NCBI GenBank assembly: GCA_021732995.1
Contig: JAKFWA010000086.1
Location: 1 to 64,000 of the forward strand
Direction of reading: 5' to 3'
DNA length: 64,000 bases
Origin: Planctomycetaceae bacterium
Lineage (GTDB): Bacteria; Planctomycetota; Planctomycetia; Planctomycetales; Planctomycetaceae
Positions 40,178 to 49,480 of the stretch are shown piece after piece. Both the position numbers and the translations under genes were made by a program. Each line of letters starts with the position of its first letter. Position 1 is the stretch's first letter. The notes beneath the pieces were generated by a model. The model was not told the origin of the DNA. It worked only from the letters and a program-made list of their open reading frames with translations, and did no database searches.

Positions 40178-41668
40178 TTAATGGGGTTGCGGTTGTGAAC
40201 TGGCCTGAGCGAACTGGAACAAGCGGGCAGCAGCTTGTTCCGCACTGTCGATGCAGTCCGGCAAACCAACTCCGGTGTAGGCGTTTCCGGCGAGTTCAAT
40301 GCCCGGAATGCCTCGCAGCAATTCGTTGATTCGTCGAACTCGTTCCAGATGGCCGACATAATACTGCGGCATGGAATGATTGTGTCGCGCGATGATCATG
40401 AAGTCGGGCGTACCTTTAACGCCCAGCATGCTGCGCAGTTCGTCGCGCACGATAGCCTCGATGCGCTCATCGGGATGTTCCAGTTGCTCGGGTTGCATCG
40501 CTCCACCGACGAAGGTGCGCAGGATGACTCGGCCCTCGGGCGCGCGTCCGGCAAACTTGCGGCTGGAGAATGACACCGCCAGCACGCGACGTCGCTCGAT
40601 GGCCGGAATCACGAGACCGAAAGAATCGAGCGGATGTTCGATATCGGATAGCTTATGCCCACTGAGGACGATCGCCGTGGATGCGTACTCGATCTCTTTG
40701 AGTGCGGTGCTGATCGCCGCTGAGTTGGGTGATGAAGTCGACTCCAGCAGTGCCGCGGCACGAAACGCGGGGACGGCGAGGATGACTCCATCAAACTCTC
40801 CGCAACTGCCCGTTTGGCTGAAGAGTTCCACGTCGCCATTGCTCAGGTGCTGGATGCGGTCGATGCGGGTTTGTTTGCGGAGTTGCCCGCTGGATTCCAC
40901 TCGGGTAGCGAGCGTGTTGAACAGGTCCGACATGCCATCCTTGAAAGTGGCGAACAGACTGTAACGAGCACCTCCGCCCTTCGCGTTGGGGGCTTGTTGG
41001 GACTTGCTGGATACTTCGTGTCGCGAGGCACGAATCAAGCTGCCGAACCGCTGTTCCTGCTCAATGAATCGCGGCAGCGTGGCCTTCAGGCTGAGCCGTT
41101 CTGGGTCGGACGTGTAGATGCCTCCCACCAATGGCTGTACCAGTCGATCGAGTGCTTCTCGGCCAAAACGGCGACGTACAAAATCCGCGAGGCTCTCATC
41201 ATCGGACTGAGAAACAGTTCGCTTGGGAATAAAAAACTCCAGGCCCATGCGAGCCTTACCCCAAGGCGAGAAGATCGACGAGGTCAGGATCGGCCACGTC
41301 TTCGCCGGGCTGAGGAGCATGAAGCCCTCGGGCACGGGCAGAGGGCGGCCGTTTCGTAAGACCAGAGAGCCTCGGTAAGCCTCCTCAGTTTTGATCAGCC
41401 GATCCGTGATGCCGAGCCGTTCGGTCAGCCGAACGCAGGCGGGCTTGTTGGTGATGAAGCTGTCGGCACCCGTCTCAACGAGGTAGTCCCCCACACGAAT
41501 CGTGCCCGCGACGCCACCGACTCGGTCTGAGCCCTCGAACTGCACAATCTGCGCAGGTCGGCCGGCTTCGCGACTTAGCTCAATCAAACGATGAGCCGCT
41601 GCGAGCCCAGTGATGCCTCCGCCAATCACGGCGAAACGCCGGGGAACGGGTTGAACTGCCTCAGACAT
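40178..41668 (-). CDS. hemY: Protoporphyrinogen oxidase (HemY type)
   Basis: 496-residue FAD enzyme for the protoporphyrinogen oxidase step of haem synthesis (or coproporphyrinogen III oxidation in the related bacterial form). The FAD-binding start is FAVIGGGITGLAAAHRL, then FEGSDRVGGVAGTI and VETGADSFI. The substrate part has VQPLVGGIYTSDPERLSL, and the C-terminus has the second FAD contact AGNAYTGVGLPDCIDSAE. ATG 41666-41668 is preferred, with GGAG about 10 bases upstream; an ATG 27 bases upstream is possible. Downstream yacG suggests a two-gene unit. Confidence 0.94.
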   Translation of the reverse strand: MSEAVQPVPRRFAVIGGGITGLAAAHRLIELSREAGRPAQIVQFEGSDRVGGVAGTIRVGDYLVETGADSFITNKPACVRLTERLGITDRLIKTEEAYRGSLVLRNGRPLPVPEGFMLLSPAKTWPILTSSIFSPWGKARMGLEFFIPKRTVSQSDDESLADFVRRRFGREALDRLVQPLVGGIYTSDPERLSLKATLPRFIEQEQRFGSLIRASRHEVSSKSQQAPNAKGGGARYSLFATFKDGMSDLFNTLATRVESSGQLRKQTRIDRIQHLSNGDVELFSQTGSCGEFDGVILAVPAFRAAALLESTSSPNSAAISTALKEIEYASTAIVLSGHKLSDIEHPLDSFGLVIPAIERRRVLAVSFSSRKFAGRAPEGRVILRTFVGGAMQPEQLEHPDERIEAIVRDELRSMLGVKGTPDFMIIARHNHSMPQYYVGHLERVRRINELLRGIPGIELAGNAYTGVGLPDCIDSAEQAAARLFQFAQASSQPQPH

Positions 41669-41794
41669 GGGATGTCCGCTCCAGGGGATTCCCAAGTGTT
41701 GAGATCAGTCGACCCGGCCGCGATCGAATAGCAGGTGGATTTAGACAAACGATGTGCATGTGATGCAGTTTAGAGGACGTGCCGGGCGGTTGCA

Positions 41795-42250
41795 TTATTC
41801 AATGACGACTTCCGTCCGCACCGAGTTCGCGATGAAGCATTCTTCGTGCGCATGATGGTGCAGGTGCTGGAGTTCTTCGGGCGTTGGAAGTTTATCACCA
41901 CTCCAGGCGATGGCCGGCTTGAGCGTCACGCGATTGACCCACATGGATCCGCGCTCGTTCGCGGCCATCGTGCCGACGGCGGAATCGTGATAGCTGTCGC
42001 ACTGAAAGCCCTGCTTCGCGGCGAGATATAAGAAGGTCAGCATGTGACAACTGGAGATCGCGGCGACGAACGCTTCTTCCGGATCGACGTTCTCGGCCTT
42101 GGACCACGGCAACGGAACAACTGACGGCGACGATGACGCTGCGACAGTGATGCCGCCGTCGAAGGTCCAGGTATGCTCACGCGAGTACTGTCCCTTCAGG
42201 AAATTCTGAGTTCCGCGCTCCCAATGAATCGTGGCGAGGTGCTGGTGCAT
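41795..42250 (-). CDS. OsmC/Ohr-family peroxidase-like protein
   Basis: 151 residues with the OsmC fold. Redox cysteines are Cys68 (ISSCHMLTF) and Cys138 (HEECFIANS), spaced as in organic-hydroperoxide reductases. DPEEAFVAAISS is the central helix signature. Members reduce organic peroxides or bind hydrophobic ligands. ATG 42248-42250 starts the usual MHQHLATIHW strand. It lies 12 bp after the PhoD-like gene on the same strand, so co-transcription is likely. Confidence 0.92.
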   Translation of the reverse strand: MHQHLATIHWERGTQNFLKGQYSREHTWTFDGGITVAASSSPSVVPLPWSKAENVDPEEAFVAAISSCHMLTFLYLAAKQGFQCDSYHDSAVGTMAANERGSMWVNRVTLKPAIAWSGDKLPTPEELQHLHHHAHEECFIANSVRTEVVIE

Positions 42251-42262
42251 TTCGTTCTTCCG

Positions 42263-43336
42263 TTACTGCAGATCGCTGAGCTTCACTCGTTGCTGCAGCA
42301 CGACTCCGCCTAGTTCGTCGCGAACCTGCATGCGGATGACTGGCGAGGGCTGGGACCAGTCGATGTCGATGAAGCCGAAGTTGGTTTCGAAGTACGTCAG
42401 ACCGACGCGATACGAGTTGATTTCGTTGGCGAACCGCGTGCCTGCTTTGGTCATGTTGCCGCTGGGGGCATTCAGGCTGCTGGATGTCACTTCATAGAGC
42501 GGGTAGCCGATGCCTGCCGCATCGGGGGCGAGTCGCATCATCTCGGACAAATGTCGATCGCCGCTGATGACGACGAGGCCTTTCGCCTTCGTATCGCGGA
42601 TCAGGTTCAACAAACGCTTTCGCTCCAACGGGAAATTGCCCCAGGCTTCGGAACCGTGTTCGTCGGCCAGCATCTGATAACTGGAGCACAGCACTCGAAC
42701 GTCAGCGGGTTGCTTCAGTTGCTGTTCCAGCCACTTCCATTGCACTTCGCCGAGCACTGTCGCGTCGGGATCGTCATTCGGGACGTACTTGCCGCGGTAA
42801 CCTTCACCGGGCTCGGACGGCTTGATGCCGACTTTGAGCTTGCTCCGGCAGTAGCGGGTATCCATCAGGATGACCTGCACTCGCTTGCCCGGAGGTCCGA
42901 AGGTTTCGGCGTGATAGACGCCTTCCTGCTGACGGCGAGGACTGTCTTTGGGAATGCCGAAGAAGTCTTGAAAGAGCTGCTGTGACTCGCGCCGCTTGGG
43001 ATAGTCAGCGCCGGCGTCGTTGGCTCCATAATCGTGATCGTCCCAGGTAGCCAGGATGGGGCAGATTTGCCTGAGCTTCTGGTAGCCGGGTTGAGCCCCC
43101 AGCAGATCCCATTTCTGCTTCAGCAGTTCCATGTCCTGAGTGTCGCCGTAGATGTTGTCTCCAATGAAGAGGAACACCTGCGGCTTGGTTTCGACGATGG
43201 CATCCCAGATGGGCTGCGGCTTGTCTTGCTTGGCACACGACCCGAACGCGATGCGGCTCATGATCTCTTGAGCCATCGCGGCCTGAGACCATTGCCAGCT
43301 CAACACGATTCCGCACAGCAACCACAGCGCGCGCAT
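42263..43336 (-). CDS. PhoD-like metallophosphoesterase, secreted
   Basis: 357-residue alkaline phosphatase D-like enzyme. A signal peptide (MRALWLLCGIVLSWQWSQAA) precedes RIAFGSCAKQDKPQPIWD. Metal-binding motifs are FLFIGDNIYGD, TWDDHDYGANDAG and VISGDRHLSEM. Family members hydrolyse phosphodiesters or monoesters and are often Tat- or Sec-exported. ATG 43334-43336 has AAGGAG 8 bases upstream. The substrate is not predictable. Divergent from fbp. Confidence 0.9.
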   Translation of the reverse strand: MRALWLLCGIVLSWQWSQAAMAQEIMSRIAFGSCAKQDKPQPIWDAIVETKPQVFLFIGDNIYGDTQDMELLKQKWDLLGAQPGYQKLRQICPILATWDDHDYGANDAGADYPKRRESQQLFQDFFGIPKDSPRRQQEGVYHAETFGPPGKRVQVILMDTRYCRSKLKVGIKPSEPGEGYRGKYVPNDDPDATVLGEVQWKWLEQQLKQPADVRVLCSSYQMLADEHGSEAWGNFPLERKRLLNLIRDTKAKGLVVISGDRHLSEMMRLAPDAAGIGYPLYEVTSSSLNAPSGNMTKAGTRFANEINSYRVGLTYFETNFGFIDIDWSQPSPVIRMQVRDELGGVVLQQRVKLSDLQ

Positions 43337-43555
43337 TCCAAAGTCTCCTTACGAGTCGCGGGTAATGTCGTCGAAGTGCGAAGATAGAGCTTTCGCAGCC
43401 GATCGCGAACCGATCAGGCGATGATTCCCATCTGGTGGCACCCCAATTCCTGATGTTCCGAGTTACCGGATTCTGACTTTCTCTGGAGATCAAGATCCTC
43501 CATGCTGCGTGAGCGCAGCCTCGTCGCAGTGGTCTTCTCTAAGGAACGCTCGAAA

Positions 43556-44572
43556 GTGATCCAATCCAGTCTCGGAATTACTGCTGAACAACACATTCTG
43601 CTGCAACAGCGCGAACGCTTTCCCGATGCCAGCGGCGAGTTCTCCTGGCTGCTGTCGGGCATCACTCTGGCCTGCAAGATTGTCGGCGCGGCTGTGCGAC
43701 GTGCCGGTCTGGTGGACGTCCTCGGAGCGACCGGCGACACCAACGTGCAAGGCGAAGTCGTCCAGAAGCTTGACCATTACGCCAACGAAGCGTTGCTGAA
43801 CTGCCTCGGCAATCGAGGAAACGTCGGCGTGCTGGCGTCGGAGGAAAACGAAGAGCCCGTCGTCGTGATGAAGGATCCCAAGCACGGCAAGTACATCGTG
43901 ATCTTCGACCCGCTGGATGGGTCCGGCAACATCGACGTGAACATCAACGTCGGCACCATCTTCTCGATCCTGCGACGCGATCCCAATTCGCAAGATCCCA
44001 ACGGAGACGTGCTGCAATGCGGCTACCGGCAGATCGCCGCCGGTTATGTGCTGTACGGCTCATCGACGATGCTGGTCTACACGACGGGGCAGGGCGTAAA
44101 TGGTTTCACGTTGGACCCGTCGATTGGCGCGTTCATGTTGAGCCATCCCAACATTCGCATGCCCGAAAAGGGCAAGCAGTATTCATTGAATGAATCCAAC
44201 GCGGACAGCTTCCCCGAATACTTCCGGCGGTTCCTGTACTGGTTCAAATCGGGAGCAGATGGCTCGACTTATACGTCGCGGTATGTTGGTTCGCTGGTGG
44301 CTGACTTCCACCGCACGCTGTTGAAGGGTGGTATCTTCCTCTATCCACCGACCGCCAAGAATCCATCAGGCAAGCTGCGTCTGATGTACGAAGCCAACCC
44401 GATCGCCTTTGTCGCCGAACAGGCCGGAGGCATGGCGACCACTGGCCACGAACGAATTATGGATATCGTGCCGAGCAGCCTGCATCAACGAGTGCCCTTG
44501 ATGGTCGGCAGCAAGTATGAAATGGACCTTCTGCACAAGTTCGTCGAGCAGGACAAGCAGCGCGCGCTCTAG
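43556..44572 (+). CDS. fbp: Class 1 fructose-1,6-bisphosphatase
   Basis: 338-residue gluconeogenic enzyme removing the 1-phosphate of fructose-1,6-bisphosphate. Family marks are ASGEFSWLLSGITL, VQGEVVQKLDHYAN, ASEENEEP, the metal-binding FDPLDGSGNIDVN, and RYVGSLVADFHRTL. I start at GTG 43556, which has AAGGA 10 bases upstream and matches the family N-terminus; ATG 43502 would add 18 unusual residues and has a distant RBS. The last codon is CTC, then the TAG stop at 44570-44572, which is also part of a CTAG at the left edge of an insertion sequence. The protein is intact. Confidence 0.95.
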   Translation: MIQSSLGITAEQHILLQQRERFPDASGEFSWLLSGITLACKIVGAAVRRAGLVDVLGATGDTNVQGEVVQKLDHYANEALLNCLGNRGNVGVLASEENEEPVVVMKDPKHGKYIVIFDPLDGSGNIDVNINVGTIFSILRRDPNSQDPNGDVLQCGYRQIAAGYVLYGSSTMLVYTTGQGVNGFTLDPSIGAFMLSHPNIRMPEKGKQYSLNESNADSFPEYFRRFLYWFKSGADGSTYTSRYVGSLVADFHRTLLKGGIFLYPPTAKNPSGKLRLMYEANPIAFVAEQAGGMATTGHERIMDIVPSSLHQRVPLMVGSKYEMDLLHKFVEQDKQRAL

Positions 44573-46076
44573 GAGCCTGTCCGAATAGCCCTAGCGGAAT
44601 GAGATAGAATTTCCTCCAATGTATGCGTTGGATGTCTGTCGTTGCAGGCTGAGGGAATCGACGGAGGACTTGATGAGTAAGCGGTATCGGGAATGGTCGC
44701 CGGATCAGAGTTGGTTGTTTCCGCCTTCGCCTGGCGATTGGTTGCCGGAAGGGCATCTCGTTTACTTCATTAAGGATGTCGTGCGCGAGTTAGACCTGAG
44801 CGACTTTACGGCGTACTACGAAGCCACGGGCCAGGGGCAGCCGCCGTTTCATCCGCGGATGATGGTCACGTTGTTGCTGTTCGCGTACTGCACGGGAGTC
44901 TTTTCGTCGCGTCGGATTCAGGCTCATTGCGTGACCGACGCCGCCTTCCGAGTCATCGTTGCTGACGACATCCCCAACTTTCGCACGATCAGTGACTTCC
45001 GCAAGATTCATCTCACCGCGCTGTCGAAACTGTTCTTGCAGGCGTTGAAGTTGTGCCAGGCGGCGGGTCTGGTGAAGGTCGGGTCGTTCGCGTTGGATGG
45101 TTCGAAGGTGAAGGCCAACGCGTCGCGTCACAAAGCCATGAGCTACGACCGCATGTGCGAGCAGGAATAGCGCCTGCGGCAGGAGATCAAGGATCTGCTC
45201 ACGCGGGCTCAAACGGCCGATGACGCTGAGGATCAGCAGCACGGACCGGATCGTTCGGGCGATGACTTACCGCAGGAATTGGCGCGTCGCGAATCCCGCT
45301 TGCAGAAGATCCAGGCGGCCAAAGCGGCTCTGGAGGAGCAGGCTCGCATCAAGGCTCAAGCCGAGGCCGATGAGCTTCAGGCGAAAGGCCAGACGCCGAA
45401 CTTTGATCCCGCGGCAGCGAAGCCAGATCCGAAGTCGCAGCGGAACTTCACGGATCCCGAATCGAAGATCATGAAGACGTCCAGCAAGGGTTGGGATCAG
45501 TGCGGCAATGCTCAAGTGGTGACGACCGAAGAGCAGATCATCGTGGCCTGCGACGTGACGAACCAAGGCAGCGATGTTCAACAACTGGAACCACTGCTGG
45601 TGCGCACTGTCACCAACCTGACGGCCCTGGATCTCACTCTGAAAGATTCTGGAGCGACGCTGCTGGCCGACGCTGGCTATTACAGCGAATCGAATACTCA
45701 AGCGACGGTGGCAGCGCACTTCGATCCGTACATCGCGACGCAGCGTTTGAAACACAGCGAACAATTGCCCGAGGCGACGGACGACGTTGACGATGCCGCT
45801 CTGACACCGAAACAACGCATGGCTCGCACGCTGCGCACGAAGCGTGGCCGCGAGACGTACTCGAAACGGAAATGGATGGTCGAGCCGGTGTTCGGTCAGA
45901 TCAAGGCGTGTCGCGGGTTTCGTCAGTTTCTACTTCGAGGACTTCAGCAAATGCAGGGTGAATGGTCGCTGCTCTGCCTGACCCACAACCTGCTCAAACT
46001 CTTCCGCGCCCAACCGGCCTAACCCGAGGCCCGTTGGCCAATCTTGAGAACTTTGGAGCAGTACTCGGACACACTC
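44573..46076 (+). mobile_element. IS1182-like insertion sequence, ~1.5 kb
   Basis: A 1504-bp insertion sequence. Imperfect terminal inverted repeats start GAGCCTGTCCGAATA on the left and, read from the right end, GAGTGTGTCCGAGTA (12 of 15 match). It is flanked on both sides by CTAG (44569-44572 and 46077-46080), consistent with a 4-bp palindromic target duplication. The left CTAG contains the fbp stop codon, which is preserved. It encodes one transposase, now interrupted by a TAG. Family placement rests on transposase architecture, so read it as IS1182-like. Confidence 0.88.
44673..46022 (+). pseudogene. IS1182-like DDE transposase interrupted by TAG
   Basis: One 449-codon frame broken by a single in-frame TAG at 45168-45170. 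The two halves are otherwise in the same frame with no deletion, so one substitution explains it. The N-terminal part has the typical start SKRYREWSPDQSWLFPPSP and a first catalytic Asp in FALDGSKVKANASRHK. After the stop follow an Ala/Gln-rich helical segment, a second Asp in LLADAGYYSESN and the final Glu in MVEPVFGQIKACRGFRQF. ATG 44673 has GGAGG upstream. Without suppression the protein would be inactive. Whether TAG is a sequencing error cannot be told here. Confidence 0.9.
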
Positions 46077-46140
46077 CTAGAGTACGCCATGAGTGATGGC
46101 TTCTCGCATCAATGTTTCTGGATTCTCGTTGGAGTTGGCT

Positions 46141-46644
46141 ATGATTCGTAAGATACCGGCAATGGTTTGCTTGATGGCGGGGCTCGTCGGATGCGGCGGC
46201 GGTGGAGATGCGGTGGGGGGAAAGGGTAAGGAACCCGTGTACCCAGTCTCCGGAGTCGTCACTTACAAGGGTAAGGCGATTGCCAACGCAGATGTCACCT
46301 TCACAAGCGAGTCTGGAAATCGCGGAGCTTTTGGACGGACAAATGAAGAGGGCAAGTTCAAGCTGTCTACGTTCGGAGTGAATGACGGAGCAATCGCCGG
46401 GAAGCACACGGTTACCATCGTGAAAGCAAAGGCTGTAGCGGCCCCGGCGAAGAAGGAAGCAGATACATTCTCCCCTAACTATGAGCCGCCAAAACCCCTG
46501 ACGGAAGCCGATCCCGCGTTTCACGCGCCACCCGCCGGAACTAGCGAGATTCCTGCAAAATACGCTTCCGTGGCGACTTCCGGTTTGATTGCGGTTGTCA
46601 ACGCCGACTCTCCGAATGATCTGAAGCTGGATCTCGAAGACTGA
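46141..46644 (+). CDS. Planctomycete lipoprotein, carboxypeptidase-regulatory-like domain
   Basis: 167-residue lipoprotein. N-terminal MIRKIPAMVCLMAGLVGCGG shows a lipobox (LVGC) for lipid attachment. After a Gly-rich linker comes a beta-sandwich: VYPVSGVVTYKGKAIANADV, GRTNEEGKFKLST and AGKHTVTIVKAK. This VSGxVxYKGKPxxxAxVxF...T.E.G.F layout is one of the most frequent small lipoprotein types in planctomycetes. ATG 46141 is preferred over a longer frame. Function unknown; probably outer-surface. It stands just downstream of the IS. Confidence 0.88.
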   Translation: MIRKIPAMVCLMAGLVGCGGGGDAVGGKGKEPVYPVSGVVTYKGKAIANADVTFTSESGNRGAFGRTNEEGKFKLSTFGVNDGAIAGKHTVTIVKAKAVAAPAKKEADTFSPNYEPPKPLTEADPAFHAPPAGTSEIPAKYASVATSGLIAVVNADSPNDLKLDLED

Positions 46645-46707
46645 GCCCTGTTCCAGGGAGTTGACTGCGGCCCGAATACGCTCTGCCGCGATGTCTTGGA
46701 ATCAATC

Positions 46708-46750
46708 AAGTGCCTGGCGTTACCTTGAGGTAAGGCGATGCGAGGCACTT
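46708..46750. other. Compound hairpin downstream of lipoprotein gene
   Basis: AAGTGCCT at 46708-46715 pairs with AGGCACTT at 46743-46750, and inside it TTACCT pairs with AGGTAA. There is no T-run after it, so I do not call it a terminator. It lies in the 247-bp gap between two convergent genes, which otherwise holds no gene. Confidence 0.45.
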
Positions 46751-46891
46751 GTTGTATTCGTTCGCTGGGTGAGCAGTTCGGAGTCGCAACAGGCCGTGAT
46801 GCATGGCGTCCATTGAGCCACCCGGTCAGAGTAAACGATGTGGCAATCCGCAGGAATGTGCTGGCGAATTGTCGATTTCCAGATCGGCGCT

Positions 46892-48484
46892 TCAGCGGAG
46901 TTCGACTGTCTGGTCGTCGTTGTAGTTACTGCCAGCGTCATCAATGCGGTTAACACCCCAACTCACGAGGCGGGCTCGATCTTTTGCGAGCCGAACATAA
47001 TGGAACGGAGCGTCGGAGTGGGCATCCATCGGAATGGTCGGTAAGGATTGTGGAGCGAGCTGCGACAAGGCCGCGGGGAACTCGCCTTGCTCGCGCCGGA
47101 AGGCGATCAGTGCCATGCCAATGGTCACCAGATCGCGGCGAGAACGCGCACGGTCATCTGTGAGGCGACGTTGCCAATACCTCGGTCGTAGCGCCATGGC
47201 CATCGACTCACCGATCCAGCGACTGGCGGCGGCAGGATCTTTGTTGATCGCGTCGGCGAGTTGCCCCGTCTTGGCGTTAGCGGTTGCGTCCCAGGCGGCG
47301 TGAGCCTCATCCAGTTTCTTGAACTGTGATTGCTGCTCCTCGCGATCCCGAATGGAGAGCGCCCTCACGATCTGGTTCTGGAGTTCGTCGGCGCGCTTGT
47401 GTGCCAGTTCCCACTGGATCTTCGACAAGTCCATGTCCAGGGGATGGGCATCTTTCCCTCCCGGAACCTCGAAGAAGCCTTCGACAGAAGCTTTGTCTGT
47501 CTGCAGGAGTTCAATCTCCTGATGGAGCGCGGCTCGTTCTCCGACGTCCGCCGCCAATGCCGGAGAAGGCAGGCGCGGGATTCGGTCCAGTCCCTTCAGG
47601 TACGTTGTTGCCTCCTGGCTCGTCAATTGACCGCTCTGCAGCATGCCGATCGCGGCATTACAGGCGAACGAGTCAATTAAAGCGGCCTTCGCATGAGAAA
47701 CATCGAGTGGCGAGCCAACCGCCAGGAGCACGGCCAGTCGCTGACAGGCCAGCAGGTCGTCAACGGAATGAGTGACTTGATCGGTTGAACGCAGCCGCGC
47801 CCGCGCCGCCAGAACGCGGGCCACAAAAGGCAGCCTTCGGTCGATATTAAAAGCCGCTGAAAGCAGCCGTGGTGGCTTTTCGAGGGACAGCAGCGGCGCG
47901 TAGTAGCGTGGCCGATGGGAGGCGATGACGACGGTCTCAAGTGCCGCACGATTGGCCGTGAGGTAGTCCGCGAGCGCTGGAAACTCGTTGCGAGTCCAAG
48001 GGCGTTCCGAAGCCATTCGCAGTTGCTCGTTCAACTGAGCGACTTCCAACAGAATCTGTTCCGGCGTCAATCCGCTGCGGGTTTTGGCGAACGGTTCAAG
48101 GTAAATGAAGCGTGGAGCCGTCTTCGACAGCGAATGGATTCCCAGCATCTCGAGCGTCGCGCTGCGCAGTTCTGGCTCAAGGGATTCGTCACCGAACAAT
48201 TGGAGCAACAGGACTGCGGCGTTGTCGGCGGGCGACAGGTCTCGGGAAAGAGTCTCGTTCAGCGATCGCAGTGTGCCGGTCACGCTGGAAGGAATCTGCG
48301 GAGCCTTGAGAACCAGCCCTTCGGGAAGAGGGAGTCGTGGCGCCTCGGCGCCAGACTTCCCCCCTTCACAAGGGGGGATTGAGGGGGGACGTTCCTGCCC
48401 GAGTGCTTGCTTACCCAAGGACGACACGAAAAAAAGTCCCAGAACCAAGCTCTGGACTACACCGATCGGAGCCGGAATTCGCAT
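46892..48484 (-). CDS. Hypothetical secreted planctomycete protein
   Basis: 530 residues. A signal peptide (PAPIGVVQSLVLGLFFVSSL) starts after ATG 48482-48484. The mature N-terminus begins with a repeat-derived stretch (PPSIPPCEGGKSGAEAP) encoded by a dispersed palindrome. The rest is helix-rich without known motifs. The last ~80 residues (LVTIGMALIAFRREQGEFP, then LPTIPMDAHSDAPFHYV and WGVNRIDDAGSNYNDD) form a C-terminal module that recurs in planctomycete secreted proteins and recalls pseudopilin C-termini. I do not recognise a function. The frame is open 22 codons further upstream, but a start there would precede the signal peptide. Confidence 0.8.
   Translation of the reverse strand: MRIPAPIGVVQSLVLGLFFVSSLGKQALGQERPPSIPPCEGGKSGAEAPRLPLPEGLVLKAPQIPSSVTGTLRSLNETLSRDLSPADNAAVLLLQLFGDESLEPELRSATLEMLGIHSLSKTAPRFIYLEPFAKTRSGLTPEQILLEVAQLNEQLRMASERPWTRNEFPALADYLTANRAALETVVIASHRPRYYAPLLSLEKPPRLLSAAFNIDRRLPFVARVLAARARLRSTDQVTHSVDDLLACQRLAVLLAVGSPLDVSHAKAALIDSFACNAAIGMLQSGQLTSQEATTYLKGLDRIPRLPSPALAADVGERAALHQEIELLQTDKASVEGFFEVPGGKDAHPLDMDLSKIQWELAHKRADELQNQIVRALSIRDREEQQSQFKKLDEAHAAWDATANAKTGQLADAINKDPAAASRWIGESMAMALRPRYWQRRLTDDRARSRRDLVTIGMALIAFRREQGEFPAALSQLAPQSLPTIPMDAHSDAPFHYVRLAKDRARLVSWGVNRIDDAGSNYNDDQTVELR
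48359..48377. repeat. Short palindrome CCCCCCTT-cac-AAGGGGGG inside a gene
   Basis: Perfect 8-bp inverted repeat with a 3-base loop in the mature N-terminus of the hypothetical secreted protein. A related hairpin lies at 52762-52782. It probably represents a dispersed repeat inserted in frame right after the signal peptide. Confidence 0.6.
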
Positions 48485-49054
48485 GATAGTCTTTCTCCAA
48501 GGGAGACTCGTGCCATCGATCGAACGCACTTTGCATTGGTAATCCGACACTGAATCTACGCAGCAGACGAAAGCTACATGCCGCTTTGCATGTCCCGAAG
48601 TCTAATGATGGCGAATAATTCCCCGGCTCGGAGTAATCTTTCATCGCACGCCGCAACCGGCTGTCTTGCCCGCATTTTACCATGGAGGCATAGCGGACCA
48701 CTTTGCCACGTCAACGTCCTCTGGATGTGTGCGGGGGGCCTCGGTAGCCCCAACACGGGCGACCAGCGCCACCTGCGAAATGGATCTGCTGCGCATAAGT
48801 TCGTAGAACAAGTCCACCAACGCGGGATGTAGTGCCGCGAGTCCGTCAAATGATCGTTTCCTTCGCGGCTTAGCGCCTTCGCGTGAGTTATCTGGAGTGG
48901 TCTCACGCGAAGGCGCGGAGTCGCGAAGAATGGAGTGAAGCCGCCGACGTGCTGCTAGTAAATCTCGATTGTTGGTGTGTTATTGCTGGGCGGTCCCGTG
49001 TACCGCTGGCTGTTGATTGACGCCAACCCCAGCACGCGTCGGTTGAATCGCTTG
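48485..49054. other. Gene-poor 570-bp region with repeat copy
   Basis: No supportable gene. Several frames are open but have no RBS or family signature. The right half contains the palindromic repeat at 48850-48929. Confidence 0.5.
48850..48929. repeat. Dispersed palindromic repeat, copy 1
   Basis: Arms CTTCGCGGCTTAGCGCCTTC and the near-complementary GAAGGCGCGGAGTCGCGAAG surround GCGTGA/TCACGC and a short variable loop. A second copy in the same orientation lies at 51713-51792 with nearly the same arms and a different loop. The minus-strand translation (HAKALSRE) is the usual mis-ORF of such repeats. Confidence 0.85.
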
Positions 49055-49480
49055 TCAGGCTATCGCGCTCCAGCGCTCGACAATTTGATTGAAGAGTGAA
49101 TCGACTTCTTCCCAAGGTTCATTTGCTGAAGAATACACCACAGACAACGCACAGTATTGATTGGGGAAGGGAGCGATCGCGTGCATGTTGGCGATCGCTT
49201 GGGGCAGGGACAGGCCGGTTCCACGGATAGACTGAGCTGCCACAGCCAGCACCAGATCCTTGAGTGGATGCTCGAAATGAGCGTCGACTTGCTGAAGTAA
49301 GGCGAGCCGCGTTTCCGGCGTCACCGTCGCGCTGGCTGGAACTCGAACAAGTTCGTCGACCACCATGAATGCCGCATTGGGCGAGATCGAGCAACCACGC
49401 GCGATCAATCGTTCCGCTTCCGCGCTATCGTGGTACGGAAAACGGCAGTCGATCAGAGAGATGAAGTCGGATTCAGTCAT
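49055..49480 (-). CDS. Hypothetical protein
   Basis: 141 residues from ATG 49478-49480. Soluble, acidic, mostly helical (ESDFISLIDCRFPYHDSAEA, then NAAFMVVDELVRVP and PLKDLVLAVAAQSIRG). No motif recognised. Its lone position next to the reverse-transcriptase cassette and between two copies of a repeat is compatible with an accessory or immunity-like role, but nothing in the sequence shows this. Codon use looks native and the reading frame is well filled, so it is probably real. Confidence 0.6.
   Translation of the reverse strand: MTESDFISLIDCRFPYHDSAEAERLIARGCSISPNAAFMVVDELVRVPASATVTPETRLALLQQVDAHFEHPLKDLVLAVAAQSIRGTGLSLPQAIANMHAIAPFPNQYCALSVVYSSANEPWEEVDSLFNQIVERWSAIA

Noticed and set aside
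44619-46022. Two separate transposase genes
   Set aside because: Both pieces are in the same frame and join to one DDE transposase around a single TAG, so they are one interrupted gene.
48574-48906. 110-codon minus-strand gene
   Set aside because: It starts in the repeat copy and carries the same repeat-derived peptide; no RBS or domain.
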